Source: Psettodes erumei (taxonomy: Eukaryota > Chordata > Actinopteri > Pleuronectiformes > Psettodidae). Taken from it: a stretch of 64,000 bases of DNA. The notes beneath the pieces were generated by a model. That model was not told the DNA's origin. It did not search any database and saw only the letters and a program-made list of their open reading frames with translations. The stretch is taken from NCBI GenBank assembly GCA_016785225.1, contig JAFBJZ010000847.1:434001-498000 (forward strand), given 5' to 3'. The translations under genes and the position numbers were made by a program. The stretch's first letter is position 1, and each line of letters begins with the position of its first letter. Below are positions 12,206-27,002 of the stretch, piece after piece.

Positions 12206-15200
12206 TTCAAACATGCTGCTCAATCATTCATGGAGATAAGCAGCAGAGCTTATCATTAAGGAGCACAGGCTGAGACACGGCAGCCAAGTAACCTGTCTGC
12301 CTCCATGTATGAGGAAACAATGATGACATTCAACGAGCACACGTGAACACACAGATAGGCACCAAAACACAATGCAGCAGATACAGTGTGGACAGACATG
12401 TCCACTGCATTAGAATAATGACCCATTCACCAACACAGCCAAATACACATCTCCAGTCCAACTTCATATTGACGTCTATCAATATTTATCCAAATTAGGG
12501 CAGCTAATGTTCCAAGAATCATATTCATTGGCTGTTATACTGACATTCACCAGTGTAGCAATTACACCAGAGATTATCTTCTCTGCTGAGAGGCAGCTGA
12601 GTATGACCCACTTATACACTGCAGGTGGCGTTGGCAAAGTGCCCGAAATCATAATGAAGAGAGGGTGTGAGCTGGGATCAGAAGTTCAGATTTAAAGGGC
12701 CTTCCTTACTCTCTCACTCACAACCCTGTTTCAGTCCTGAGCAATAAAGTCTAGACATCCTGTGCATACTTTACTTCTACCCATAAACCTACATAAATCT
12801 TAAAGCTACAGGCAGCACTTAGAAATATAAGGGATCATTTGGAGGCTTCAGCACTGAACTTGTATCACTTGCTGTGTGTGTGACCTCGCTCCAATTTGCA
12901 AAAAGCCGGCAAGCATATAAATGGTTTTCTGAACTCATGCCGCATGAATAAACATACATCATGACCACATGCCGGAATAAAAAACAAATGTCAGATCATA
13001 ATATACATCTAGTACAGCATAGCATATAAATTCCTCCACATTTCTGACCAGAATGTGTGTTATTCCTTCTTTTACAACAACGCTATTTCTGCTGCGTCTG
13101 CTACTAAAATAGGCTATGATGCACCCCTGTCTCTTGTATTTATCTAAATCCTAAATCTACTCACACTACATTTTTCTTTTCCATCACATCCCTTTTAAGA
13201 CATTTAGACTACATGGCACATAGTCAATATGAAGTGTGTATAGACTTAACTGTATAGAATAGTCATATTTTGCACCATCAGGTGAGACTGCAGTCAAACT
13301 GAACTCATAATCCCTGTAAAGGCATACCAGCACAAAGCAACAAAGAAAAATTGATGCACAAAAAGTAATTGGATGCAAGGCTTTGTGCACGTGCCAGCTC
13401 TGGTGTTGCCACATAACTTGCAGACCTGCTTATTCTCAACATTACATTGGGCTCTTGTAGTAGGCTGGCGTAGTCTTCTAGAGAGCTGTTATCAAGAGCC
13501 CTAGGCTCTCAGTTCAGCTACATCAGGGAGATGCACACGTGAAAGACTGGTACTGGCATATAAACTGTAGTGGAGCTGTGATAGTGCATGTGTGTGTGTC
13601 CTCCACCTGTGTGTTGTTGAGTGGAAAGATGTCATACTGGGAGGGAGATGGGCTTTTCAGCAGCTGCTTTGTGGCCCATTGAACATCCTTTCTTCCTCCA
13701 GTCTCCTCTCTCTCTCCATCCAGCTTTTTTTGTTTCTTCTTCCCTTTGCCCATTTACCCTCCCTCCCAACCATCCTGCCTCCTTCCTCCTTCTAAACATT
13801 TACCTTTTTTGTTCTTATCTTTTTGCAATCTTTCCCATCGATTGAGTTTACCTCTGTGATACTATATACTGTCCTCTCTCCAGGCTTCTTTTTGTACCTT
13901 GACTCATTTTCTTCTAATTTTTTTTTACAAGGAAAACAGAAAGGCATTATGTTAAGGTGACCATTTTGTCCCTTGTAGCCATATTCAAGGAATAAGGCCA
14001 CATATCTTTCTTCTATTTTTTCTTTTGGGCTCATTTTGTGCTAATATATGATCAGGTTTGCACACAGTACTGCAGTAAGAGAATACCAATTTTAATTAAT
14101 CAATTATGAGTTTAATCTATAAAATGTTGAGAAAGTAGTGATACATATAACTTTCCATATCTTGTGATGAATCAAAAAACACTTTTTGAACTACAGTATA
14201 AGAACTACAATGTTCAGGCCCATATCCTACTGTATATTTCCCTCTCCCTCTACTTTGTTTCATGTCCTGCCCCTTCCCAGTCATCCCTTTGTGTGTTGTG
14301 TAAGGTGGCTTCATGGCTCTGCTTTAATCTCCTCCAGCCCCGAACACCAGTCAATCACCAGCAGCTCGACCTGCCACCTGTCTCCATTTCCCTTGCTGCA
14401 TCGTGTAACACTTTCCCTTCAGCTGATCCTTCATCGCTACTCCTCCCCTCTCTCACCCCATCCTCCCATTATGTCTCTCCACCGTCTCCTGTCCTGTTTC
14501 TCAATTTTCCATGTCTTCTTCATATCCATCTCAAGCGTTTCAGAGAGGCAAACACTCTATATCCTCTTTTTAATTTCTACCTTTTGAATATTTGTCTGTT
14601 CTGTTAATGAAAATGTCAGTCCTGTGTGTGAGTGAATGGGAAGGGGGTGGGGGCTTTAAGTAGCTTATTTGTTTTCTGGTAATTTGTTTGACCTTTAAAT
14701 AGTCTGCCTTCCAATCTATCTGATTTGTTGAAGGATCAACAGTGAGCATAGAGATGGGTATATGCTGACTGCTTCATCCATACAATACATTATTAATAGT
14801 TTGAACTATCTTCAGGATTGAAAAAAAATATCTATTTCATATGAACTTGACCTTGAAATGAGGCTAATGTGATGTGTAGGGTGAGAAAGGTGCAGACAGG
14901 GGGAAAAAAAGCTATCCATCAGCGTGGGATGGGCGGAGGGAACAGGAGCAGAGTTGTTTGGGGGTGAAAAGACTGATGGGGGGAGATGAGAAGGAAGAGA
15001 AATGAGGGAATGGGGGCAGGCGGACAGGTGGGAAGACAGAGAGGTCTGGTGATGGGCAGAGGGCAGTCTCTGCGAAGAGACAGAGACATGGGAGAGACAA
15101 AGGGAAAGGGATGAGGGGGGAGGGAAGAGATTGCTGTTTTAAGGAGATTAGCTCTTAGATAGAGTGAATAAGATAGACAGCATGGGATTGGGTGGAGGGG

Positions 15201-15248
15201 TGATGATGAGGGAATACAGAGGTGTAAGGGTAAGAAAAGAGAAAACAT

Positions 15249-15274
15249 TGTGTGTGTGTGTGTGTGTGTGTGTG
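15249..15274. repeat. (TG)13 microsatellite
   Basis: Pure TG run closing the purine-rich block. Confidence 0.95.
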
Positions 15275-18200
15275 AAGAGGCCGTAAATGCTTACAGGGTT
15301 TGTTTTAGCTCCCATCTGATTGACGAGGTTGTTTCCTGGCTGTCCACAGTGTAGGGTGTATAAAGTACAGGATCAATTAAATGTCACCCGTTGAGAAAAT
15401 GCAACGTGCAGCTTAAAACTACAGCTCAAATTCTCTGTCAAAAACATCATAGTGCTATTCATATTAATTCTATCAAATTAATAATGCAAAATGTGTTTTT
15501 AAGTATTTGGATTACTTTGGGATTGGGGTGAAGCTTGAGACCCGTTTATGTGACGCAGTAACACAGGATTTACATTAAGGTGTAAACGAAAAGCCAGCAG
15601 GAAGAGGATGAGGTGGGTGTAGGGAAGATGGATGGAGAGATGAAGCGGTAGAGGGTCAGTAATCACGCTGCAGTGCGCAATTTCAAACGTTTCCAAAACT
15701 CAATATTTACTGTGTGTGCTGACTGCCTGACATCAATACAGCTGAGTATAAACAAATGTAGATTTCATTCGCTGCCAGCTTTCGATACACTTATTCCCAG
15801 AGAAATAAATAGATGAATGGAGAAATCCATTTTACTAGCAGTCCCCTCGCAGCTTATTGCCATCAGTGTTGTTTTAGCTTCACTTGGCAAAGAAGCGACA
15901 GGCGGTACATATTTACGTGTGAGGCTATTGGCCACAACCCAGCCACAACTCAACAAATGAAGCATCGCCCAAGACCAAGGGCCTTTTCATTTGAAAATAT
16001 GACACTGGCCAACATTATGTCTTCCTGTGAAATCCTAGAGTCCCGCACTTAATAACTGCCTTGACACATGTTTTTGCCCTTCCTTTTTGGACATTATGGG
16101 AACGTGTTCACTGGTTATAAATAATCTTGACCTAACTTAGCCAGACAGAATACCTTTGCTCTTCTCTCTTTTCTGTCTTTCACCTTCTCTTGGACTGTTC
16201 TCAAGTTTTGTTTCATTTCCCTTGTTTCTCTCCTTCATTCCGTACGTCTCGCCTTGTCATTCAGTTGTCTTGGTAAGCTTTTTGAGTGTTGCTATAGCTA
16301 CTGATCTAAGAGAAGAAAAGCAACTGGTGTGAAGCAGCAGGGGGCCGGGAGGCTGCAAGATTTGAATAAAAGTCAGGTTAGGACCTGTTAGGGTGCCACA
16401 TGTGTAGCCGAGCTTAATGCGCATGCCAAAGCCCACAAACATTTTGCGAGCTCACGTAGACACTCTCACAAAGAAAAGGTCAAAGTGTGGAGGACATTAA
16501 CCAGTGCTGCATTAAAAAATAAATGCTTTAGGAGGAAAGGAGAAATAGTCCATGGAAAGCCAAAGAAGTCTTCCACTGTTTAGGAACTAGAAACAAACAT
16601 AACACACACAAGGTATATGTATACTGTGTGAATTATAGTGTATTTGTGTGTACTGTATGTCTATACATTGTACTGTATGTGTGTTGATGGAAGGAAAAGC
16701 TTCATTCTGCTGATTCCCTTGTTTTTACAATTGAATTATTCATTCAGGCATCAAAACCCTTTCATCCTTCTCTGCTCCATCCCTCCTCCTCCTCCTCCTC
16801 CTTCTCCACCTCTTCTCTCTGTCTCCACTGCCCTTTCAGTTTGACAAAACCCAACACTTTTTTATGTCCACTCCACCCGTCTCCTATATTTTTGCTGTGT
16901 CCTGTCTACACTCCCTCCTTTTCACATATTCCTTTTTATCCTTCCTTTGTCCATTTCTACTTCCTCTATTTCACCCTTTCAATTCTTCCTCACCCCCCGC
17001 TCTCTCTATGGTCCACTGCTCCCTATACTTTTTCTCCGTCTTTCTTTAATTTAGATTTTCATCATACTTTGTTCCATCTGTCTCGCTCAGACTCCCTTTC
17101 ATTTTATGTCTTTTGATGACAATCTCTGTATTTCACTTCCCCATCTTTGTCTCATCCTGTCTCCATCTCTTTGCACTGCCTCGGTCTCTCTCTGTTTCCC
17201 TGACTCCATGGCTCATGGGTCTCCTCTATTAATATTCCCCCAGGGTGGCTTGACTTCACAATGTGTCGTGTGTCACCTCACCAAAAGGCAAACAATGAAA
17301 AATGAAATTTCTGGAGAAACCCTGAGGCGTTGCTGCTTGTGAGAGAAGAGGTAGAGGAGGATTAAGGAGAAAAAGAGGATGAGGAAAAAAAGACAGGGTT
17401 GAACCAGACAAAGAGTTGAGGCTTTGTATTGGAGGAGCACAGACATGTTTGGTCATCCATATGCATGGATGGCACAGAGAGGCAGACTGACCTGAGAGGT
17501 GCTTACTGCACTTGCAGAGTGAATACTGCTCACTTTCAACGAATCCACCCTGCTGAGGCATGCTGGGATTGTATGCGTCATCATCTGCCAGGAGACCAGT
17601 TAACAAAATGAAAATGAGCAACAATTGTGATCATCACTTAATCATTTAAGTAATTTATTGAGCAAATATCCCAAGCATTCAATGATTCAAGCATCTCAAA
17701 TATAAAGATTTTCTCATCTTTTCTGTTGTAACTGATTGCAAAGCGGATATCTGCAGGATTTGCAGTGGTAAGACCAAACCAGCAATTTCAACTTATAAAA
17801 ATGTTCATGAAGCTAAATCATAACGAAAAGCATCATTAATTTACAGCTGTCAGTGGCTGACAGTGGTAGTATATTTATGGCACAGTACATGTGCATGATC
17901 ATATGCTTACATCCACGCAGCTTGTCTTATCTAAGTGCCTCTGTATGTGCCAGTGCACAGTGTACTGTCAGATCCAGTTTTCTCAACGTTAACAGCACTG
18001 ACAGTACAGAATAAGCAGGTGTGCTAATGGTGAGCGTTTTCCTCCATGTTCCTTCTCTTTCTGCTAAACAATGGCAGACAGTTATAACCCTGAACAGTCC
18101 TGTCATCTCAGGGGGTATTCATGAAATGCATGAGCAGCCATGAATATGAAATGCATGTATTATTCACTGTGACTGTGATCTAGTCCTGTATTCGATTTGA

Positions 18201-19228
18201 ACCTCTCTCTACAGTAAAACACTGGTGGCAGGCCCGCTCCTTTTTCATTTACTGGAAAAATATAGTCTGTGCACTGCTGGAGGGAGGTCCTAACTCTTTC
18301 TTTCCCCCATTGCTTTGGTTTAAGGCACCCACACATAGTATACAGTACATTACACTAATGCACACACACACATAGTGTGAACGGCAGTCATCAATCTTCC
18401 CTCTCTCATTCATCTGCCAACTCTCAAAATCAAGCATGCACTCAAGGTCTCTCTTTTTTTTCTTGCACACACACACCTCGCCCCTCACAGGGAGACGTAA
18501 GATGTGAGGTGATGTAGAGGGGAGTCACTGCGTGTGTTTGTGTGTCGTATGACGTAACTCAGGAGCATGGGTCAGTGACAGAGCGACGGGTAGAATGAGG
18601 GCGGGACCAAGTTGGGTGATGCATGGGGGGGATAATGAGAGGATGGACTGAAAGCAGGAGTTAAAAGCAGAGCATCGTCACACACCTTCTCTCCTGGGGC
18701 CAAAAGATCAGTCCATCTTCCTCCTGGGCACTTAAAAGACCCACAGCATGACAACCCAGCAGCAGCCCCCGATATACACAGACACACAGGGAAGCGTACA
18801 CAATGCTTCTCCTGCATTGACACGTGAGCACACAAAACACAACACTTCGACACCCACACATCCGGGCAGACAAAGCTCGCAATCATCAGCATACCTGTCA
18901 GTCTAGCTGGGCTCTTCATAAGGCTTTCCAACTTTAACATTTGTATTGTAATGTGTTGTATCTGACAGCATTGCTGCCATCAGGAGAGTTAAACCTGGTG
19001 GGGAGCTAACAAGTGTGTGGGTGTTTGTATCCTGTGATAAGGTGCCCTCCTACACATGGCAGCACTCACAGACACACAGCCACACACACTGACCTTCAGT
19101 TGGTACCTTGGTAGACAGGTGGTGGTGCCACTGCCTGTTGCTAAGCAATTACCAAGTCCATTACCCCTGCGACATGCCCGTAATGTGTTTTTTTCCCCCT
19201 CCGTGTGTGTTTGTGTGCTGATTTGGCT

Positions 19229-19275
19229 TGTGTGTGTGTGTCTGAAAGAGAGAGAGAGAGAGAGAGGGAGAGAGA
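19229..19275. repeat. Compound (TG)n-(GA)n microsatellite
   Basis: Short TG run, a tctgaaa spacer, then GA repeats continuing as purine-only sequence. Confidence 0.93.
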
Positions 19276-22200
19276 AAGAGCTTTCTTTAAACCAGATATA
19301 GTGAATGAATTACGCTTAAGCTACAACACAACCTTTCAGCATTTTCTTGCTTCTTGCTGACTTTTTCTCTGGCTGACCCTTTTTGCCCTTAGTACAGATT
19401 TTTCTGTTATGTTTTATAAGAAAACCTTCAATTATTCAAAACACAATTTACAGTTTTGTTCACTTGGTGCCTGTGTGTTGGGTCGCATTGCTATTGGACA
19501 TCTAAAAAGCTAAAAGTGTAAATGTATCCAAGATGCATTTGAGATGGATTAAAATTTGATTGCTCAACCTACCTCGAGGGGTGGGAGGAGTTTTTGGCAG
19601 ATACCAAACAACTTCAGGTGCATTAATGCCTCCCTCTGGACTGGACTGGGACTTGGATTAAATGAAAGTTATGTAAATTGGGTACAGAAAGTATAATCAC
19701 AAAGAATCTAACAGCGCTGCTGACATATTTTAATGCAGCAGTAACTGGCTTTCTGAGCATCAGAATAATCTGTAAACACAACGTAGACTTATTGTTGCTT
19801 TCGAAACCTCTAGGACAACTGTATTAACAAACGTAACACATCCAGCAGACACCATGCAAGGATCGCTTTGATTCGGGGTCATGTTTCTGGACATTGGTGA
19901 ATTCTCCTATAGCTCTGCTTTGGTCTCTGTCAACTTCTTTAACTGCTAAATGCTCCAGTATATTCACCAGCTGTCTGTCTTTGGTGCAGGTAGTGTATAG
20001 TTAATTGTAGAGCTTCTTCACTGAAAACAGCTGCCTCCTGCATCTGATATTGAGGGCAGTGAAAGCACTGAAAAGATACAAAAACTGTGTTGTTTGCAGG
20101 TCGGTAAACCAAAACAATAAGGATAAAGATGACTGAACACTATGACTGAAACCTTTCACATTACACATAGTTATTTAACCCTTTGTTAATATAAAAAACA
20201 AAACACTGATTATTTGCAGCTGTAAAAGACAGGCATTTATATTTTATAGTTTCTTTTTTAGTAAGATGTCAGTAAGATGTTAGTAAGGCGTTAAATGTGG
20301 CATTACTTCATTGTGTGTTTGAGTGTTTTGTGTGTGTAGGCATGTGCTCTTTTGTAAGACACATGGTTTGATATATGACACACAAGCTGAATACAGCAGC
20401 ATGTGTTGGCTGTAAATAATTGGCAAGCTATTAGAAAAGGTTAGATGACTGTAGCTGGCGAAGCAGCAGGCTGCAGGCTCAGGCATGCGGATGCTCACGA
20501 GGACCACCTTGATCTCATGCATTCACACAGATGGTCAGATGAACGGACACAAGCTGTTAAACACCCGCTCCCCCTCCCCTTTCACTCAGCCAGGAGACAG
20601 AGTGGATGTGGTTTGGTAGCCACATGAAGTCAGATACCCTCGGCTCAGAGTCCCCATTTCTGCCCCCTAATGCAGAAACAATTGCTACTCTGATGCAATT
20701 ACCTCTTTCCAGTATTCTATTAACACCCCCCCCAAAAAAAAATGCGTAAAAAGGGAACAGCTACCCCGTATGGCCGCTGCTTCCTGCCCTCCTTCCTCAT
20801 TTTGTTTTCACATCCATTTCAACTCACTCTGGAAAGACACGCGTAATTAAAGTTGACCTTCACCTGTACAAACACACAGACAGATGTGATCATGTGCACA
20901 AATGAAAGCATGCAAAGACACATGAACACACCTGCCAAAGCACACAAAGTAATTTCAAGTAATTATACTTTTATTGGGTAACAATTACACACTGTTTTGG
21001 GCTGTAAAGTGTGTCCACAGTAATCAACAAACCGATGAGTGGGAAATTTTGTTAAAAACCACAATACCCAAACTACATCCTTCAGTTTCAGATTTTGCTA
21101 AAGGTTTCTTCTTTCTTCTCTATAGATTCTTCTCACCCTCTTTTCCAACATCTCTATCTTCCAAAGCTCCACATCCTCTTTATCATCCCTTGCATCTCTT
21201 TTGCCTTCTACCTCATTCACATCCAGTCTTCCTGCCTCTAACTCTGGTGATTTATGGTGTATGGCAGTTCGCTCTAAATGGGATGTTTTATTCAGTGGTG
21301 AGAGGAAGTCGCTTCCGTTTCCACCGTTCTCCGTGAGTCTTGTATTACAACGCACAACACAAGCGCATGCACACACAAGCTAAAAAGAAGATTTACAGAC
21401 CATCAATGACATTTAGAAATGGCCTTAGACAAGGAGAGACAGACTGACTGACTGGGGATGGACAGTATGACAGGCATGCACACAGCTGACGGAGTCAAAC
21501 ACAGGAGGAAAAATAATGACAACGGCTTTTGTAACTATACAGATAATTGTTGAGTGTGAGAGAGAGAGAGTGTTTAAAGTCAAGGTCACCCCAGTGGGCT
21601 GCATTTCTCTCCCTGTTGTCAGCTCACATGTTGACAGGTACGCATAAAGTTGCGAACCTCAGAAATGGAAATGGATTGTCTCTGTGCATGCATCTTTCTT
21701 CAGTTCGTATTTTAGTTTGTGTATCCAAATGTGTTGGTTCAAGAAAGTTAAAATGCAAGCTTTTGAATGTGCATGTTTGTGCATGCAGAGAATGAACACT
21801 GTGTGTGCGCACGTGTGTGAGTTCATGCTGGTACGAATAATGTAGTGAGAAAAACAGTTTGAATATTCATTAGCTGTGTACCAGTGACAGTTACCAATGT
21901 ACCTGTCACTCAAAGCCTCAGGTGGGTACAATTTAGCAAATACCACACACACTCGCATGCACGCACACACACACTCACCATACACCACACACTTGGACAG
22001 ATGCTGAGGTGTTTACTGCCTCAGCATTGGGATATTTATTTTTTTTGTAATTTTCTTTTGTTTTTATCCACACCATGAATTCAAAAGCTGTGTTTATATT
22101 AATGCTGTGTTTACTTGAGGCTAGTGGGGGGTACTGACTTATTTACTGAATCTGTCCCCAAGAGTCATCATGTAGTCAGGATAGACTCCAGGATAGACTC

Positions 22201-23563
22201 TCTTCTGTGTGTTTACGACCTCCAGTTGATGCTCTTGTGGCTGAGCTCCAAAACTCTGCTTTAAATCCAGCACAGGTCCTGCTGGAGAGACAGGTGGGCT
22301 TACCATGACTTATCCCTCACCTGAGTCCTCCACATTGGAACACTAATTGAATCTGTGTGTGGGTTTGTTTGTATACTTTAGTGTGTCTGTGCATTTGAAA
22401 ATGTATGCACTTTCACACACGCATATATCCGCGTAACTAATTTCAACTTCATTTTCCCTCTGCAATCCGGAGGAGCCAAGACAAGTCACGTAATAGCTCA
22501 GTGTGGAGTCGTGAACACAGCAGGTGAAATGACGCTCGGAGAGCACACAACTCTCCCTGAGCTCCCCGAGAATATTCAGATTGTTTTCATTTTCCACAAG
22601 ATTGGCTTCGGGTGAAGGCCACTCACTAGAAGAAGAGAGCAGGAGACAGGAAAACATAAAATTAGGCGGCCAACACTGGGAAAGGGAATATGTGTTTAGC
22701 ATTACTGTTCCTCAGTCTGTCATTGAGGCAGTGAATAAGTGGAGGATGGCTACATGTGCATTATCCTCTGCCATCTTTCATGGGGGTATCTAACCTGTTT
22801 TGGCATATCTCTCATTTCACTCCCCTGTTTGTGCATTTGAGCATGATAACGTATTTACTAACGTGCATTACCTGTTGTGCTCATGGTTTCATGGGCCTCA
22901 AAGGGCAGAATAATACACTACACATACTGTATGACAAATGCTGGAATTAATTTTATTTTTTCTTAAAAACAGGGTTAAAAAAAGACTAGAATGTCACAGC
23001 TTTCTGAAATAATTGGGAGAAGGACAAAGTGTCATAAAGAAAGTGAACAAAAGGAGTGAACTTGTGGAGGAAAGCTGAGGAGAGGATGTGGAGAAAGGAT
23101 AATTGGATGTTAGGAAAGTAGAGGTGTAGGAGCTCTGGCTTTCTCTGTAAACTCAACAGTTGACCTTTGGTGGAACAAAAACATTTTGCGGTCCAACTAC
23201 ATCACTGCCTTGTTCTGAGTCCACCTGTCCTTCAGCATCTTTGCTTGTTTCCATCTCTGTTTTCCATATGTCCTCTATTACCAGTGCAACGCATGTGTTT
23301 GCATGTTCCTTCATTTGTGAGTGTGTCTGCCTTTTCCAGCACTGTTAACAGCTGTAGTGATAAATCGAGCTCAGTGTAGCTGTAGGGTGAGATAGCAGAG
23401 AGACAATCCCACCATTAACGCTACTTGCAGCCTACTATTCTTAGCTCAGGCAATCACCCCACTGTCATTATTACTCAATAGGATAGAGGCATGCAACTCA
23501 TCATCTCTCATCATCTGTATGGCCCCTGGCAATAAATGCACACACACTAAGTCTTTGTGCATG

Positions 23564-23590
<27 letters not shown>
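23564..23590. repeat. (CA)13 microsatellite
   Basis: Pure CA run ending in gcacg. Confidence 0.95.
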
Positions 23591-23594
<4 letters not shown>

Positions 23595-24790
23595 GGTTGC
23601 TTATCTTCTATGGTATCTGCCATGTTTTTGTATTGTTAAGGAAGTGGAATAAGTAGAGGAAAGGAGCGGTTCATCAGTACTAAATGTAATAATGTTATCA
23701 ATGCTGATAAAGTTCCTTAGTTGCCACACAGTGAAAAATGAGTTGGAAAATGAAAGTGAAATAGATACTGACTGACATTCTTGTATATGGTAAAGTTATA
23801 GAAGAACTGAGGCCAAAATGAGGTACACATACTTTTTTTTTCTTTTACAAAATTCTGCTCAAATTAATGACCTCAAACAATCTATTATGAAAAGTGGGCA
23901 CAATTACTTTTTATTTAAATGTTTGAAGATGTTCATCTCCACATCACACTTTTTTATAGCTCAGAATCTAAATTAGATTATTTTTAAAGTTGCTTGATCT
24001 CACAGATCATATGTATTTACTTCATATCTATAATCAAATTAAAATACTGCGGGGGGGCCTCTATTTGCCAGATAGTTGGTAAAGTTTGACTTTTTAGGAC
24101 ACTTATAAAAGGATATGATGAATCTCAATCCTTAATCCCTCTATTTTAAAATAGCTTTCATTCATATCACAATATGGAATTGCTGCACGTCCATTAAGAG
24201 GCATTGGTATCAAAGCAAAGGAAGGAGTAAGGATGAAAAAGGCAAAGATAGATGCAAGTAGTGTCCAGATATCTTTAAAAAAAAAATCCAGATGGTTGAG
24301 TTTGGCGATCTGTAGCCTGTGTGATGTGAAATTTTTTTTTTACCTACCTTCCACTATCTCTACAATTTCCCACTGCAGGATTTAGATTTAGCAAAACTTT
24401 TCAGATAAAGGAGAAACTTTAAGATCTTTGGATTTATCTGAGTAGTTCAGAGAAACAGAATCAGACAGTGAGATAATGAGAGAAAGAGAGCACGGAGGAA
24501 CAAGCTTACACCTCCCAACCCACTCCCACTGTCATGTCCGTGTGTTTGTAGGTGTGTTGCAAGGGCAGAATGGCTTGTTTATGGGCAGATTAATTGCTTT
24601 TATGGCCTTGTTCCTCCCTGTAAATGGTGCTGAGTGTTTTAACGAACACCCACCCTGCCTGTCTGCCTCTCCAGCCTGCCGTGCCATTCCTGCTGCTGCT
24701 TTTTAGAGCATAGCCAAGCTTTAGCTAGAGCCCACCACAGCTAATGCCTAACGCTCACTGCATGCCTCTGCACAGGTGACTGACTTCACT

Positions 24791-24791
<1 letters not shown>

Positions 24792-24843
<52 letters not shown>
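24792..24843. repeat. (GT)26 microsatellite
   Basis: Pure GT run of about 52 bases. Confidence 0.97.
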
Positions 24844-24845
<2 letters not shown>

Positions 24846-26819
24846 ATGCACATAGTCTTTCTAAGAGGCCCAGCACAGGTAGGTGGTTCTACCCAAAAGC
24901 CCACAGGGCTGAGGGCGGCCAGCAGTTAACTGGACCATGACTTTAATCATTTCCTGCTGAGTTTAGGAGAGGTAAGACAGGCTTTCCAGAGTGTTAAGCT
25001 CCAGTCACAGATGCAAAGGATCTTCAAAAGACTTCCAAAGAAGGAAATAGAGTGATAGCTTTGAGAGAGACCATTTAGTATAGAGGTTCAAGGAATTAAG
25101 ACTAAGTAAGCGCTTTTCACATAGCAGCTTTACATGGATCAATTAAAAACCAAGCCATCTCCCCCTCTCTAGTTCCCTGCCCTTCCCTTCTTACTTCATC
25201 ACATGTAATTATGCATTACTTTGCTTTCTCTGTCTTTACAACCCCTATTCTCTCCTTTTGTCTTCATCACTATTCCTCTCTTCCTCTCTCATTCTCCTCT
25301 TCTCTCTCCCCCCTCTCATTAATCAGGTCTGCAGGCTCTCTCTTTCTTCTGCCTTTCTACTTCATTAAGCCTGAAACAGCGATGGACCACTGCTAATGGA
25401 CAGTCTCAGCTCTAACTCACAGCCTGGCTGTAATTGTTTGCTTGTGTGTGTGTTTGTGTGAACCTGTGCTCATAGTTTTATCCCAAACATTGCACTTTGT
25501 TTCTGTTTACTTGGTCATTTGCGCACGGTTTTAGAGGTGCTGGGGGAAAAAAAAGTGTAGTGAAGCAGCCATGAATTCATAAGGACCTCTGTTCTACTTA
25601 TTACACCTTTAAACGTTCACTCCACAAATAATACATGTTAAACTCAATTCAGTAGTCATGGAGGACACAGGAGTAGGATGATAAATGAAAGCTATAGCCA
25701 AAGCTATAGCCAACTTTTTCACAGGCTATACTAACATCTTAGGACATCATTTAATATTGTCTCTGTAAGACCCTGTGTTACTTGACAAAATAAAAGGTCT
25801 AATTCATTGTGCTGAAAATTTAATGCATTGATTAAACCAAATTGAGGTGGTGATGGAAACTGTCATGTCAGTAATGAGGCATGGCAACACATCTTATTTA
25901 TAATATTCAGTTCAGTTCACTAAGAGTTTAGCAGCATTATCATCCAGCAAATTTAGTTTTCCTGGAGTGCTCCTCTGATATTTAGTTTGTAGGTGCAATT
26001 TAAACTCTTCATTGAGGGTGATGGTCATTCTTCCACTAAGTGCTCTGAAAATGAATTTACAAGAACTGGGGAAAGCACAAATAAATTTAAATACACATTA
26101 GAGGTCTTTAGCAAACTTATTTTGAGTCAAATAAACCAATCCAGATCATATTGCCTTAACTAAAAAGCACCTGGAGTGTATGCCTTACTGTGCATGTCTT
26201 TTACCACTCTTTTTGGGATGGCCTTATTAAGTAACAATGCCAAACCCTCCATTTGACCATAATGCCCAATAAAAGAGACTTTATAGTTGCATACATTTAC
26301 CTTCAGCTCTTTGCATATATATTGCTCTCCACCCGGCAGCGCAGTCGTTAGTACGGTGGTGTTCTGCTCAGCTGCTGTGGAGGACAGGTAGTATTGAGTG
26401 GTGCTGTAAAAGGAGCTTTACTGTGTGTTTGTTCTGGCATGTTAACTGCTGGCTTTACAGCTCTGATTATGGGCCCCCAGGGGAGAGGGGAGTGCTAACT
26501 ACGCAGGGAAAATACTGCAGGCAAAAAGGATGGGAAGAAGCAGAAACATACATTTCCTGAGGGTGTGCATTTCTCCACAATGAAATCAAATGACACCCCC
26601 CCCCATCACTGGATACAGTGTTCTCTCCAGATGTCATATACCCTCCTTTTGTCCATAGGTGTTTTAGATCTGTCATCACCAGCCCAAAATCGAACTAGAA
26701 ACTCGCTGCTCAAGAGCTTAAATCTGTCTAATATGCACCCAAGCCACTTCGCTATTAGGTTTCGTTGCTTGTTTCAAATCTTTATGCATTTATCGAACTG
26801 AAATTTTGAAGTGAAATTT

Positions 26820-27002
26820 TGTCCTATTACACAATGGTGAAGAATCCTGGATGGGTTCTTAGTTATACCAAGAGCCAACTCTGGTAAAAAGAAATTGTGA
26901 AAATCCCTCCATAACTTTTGGCTTAATCCTGCTATAAAGCAGACAGACAGACAAACAAAACAGACAGACCCCAACACATAATCTCCTTGGTGGAGATAAT
27001 TG
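26820..27002 (+). repeat. Retroelement-like 3' tail (...ccttggtggagataat family)
   Basis: Contains gtgaaaatccctccataact, then an acagacagacaaacaaaa tract and a terminal ctccttggtggagataat. This resembles the tail of a dispersed repeat seen widely in marine animal genomes (consensus near ccttggcggaggtaat). The class is uncertain; a LINE- or SINE-type tail is likely. Confidence 0.55.

Larger units (their letters stand above)
8000..16000. other. Non-coding: upstream flank or first intron, second part
   Basis: No exon recognised. Two blocks (8040-8460, 11100-11350) look regulatory and are listed separately. Simple repeats occur at 9325-9357, 12165-12205 and 15249-15274. A dispersed repeat tail lies at 11885-12010. 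From 13660 the strand becomes unusually pyrimidine-rich (13660-13800, 14240-14600), then purine-rich (14890-15250). The long frames at 14164-14607 are products of that bias. Confidence 0.55.

Noticed and set aside
14164..14607. 147-codon + strand frame and an overlapping 133-codon frame
   Set aside because: Two frames open at once over a pyrimidine-rich block; Ser/Pro/Leu-rich translation follows from base bias.
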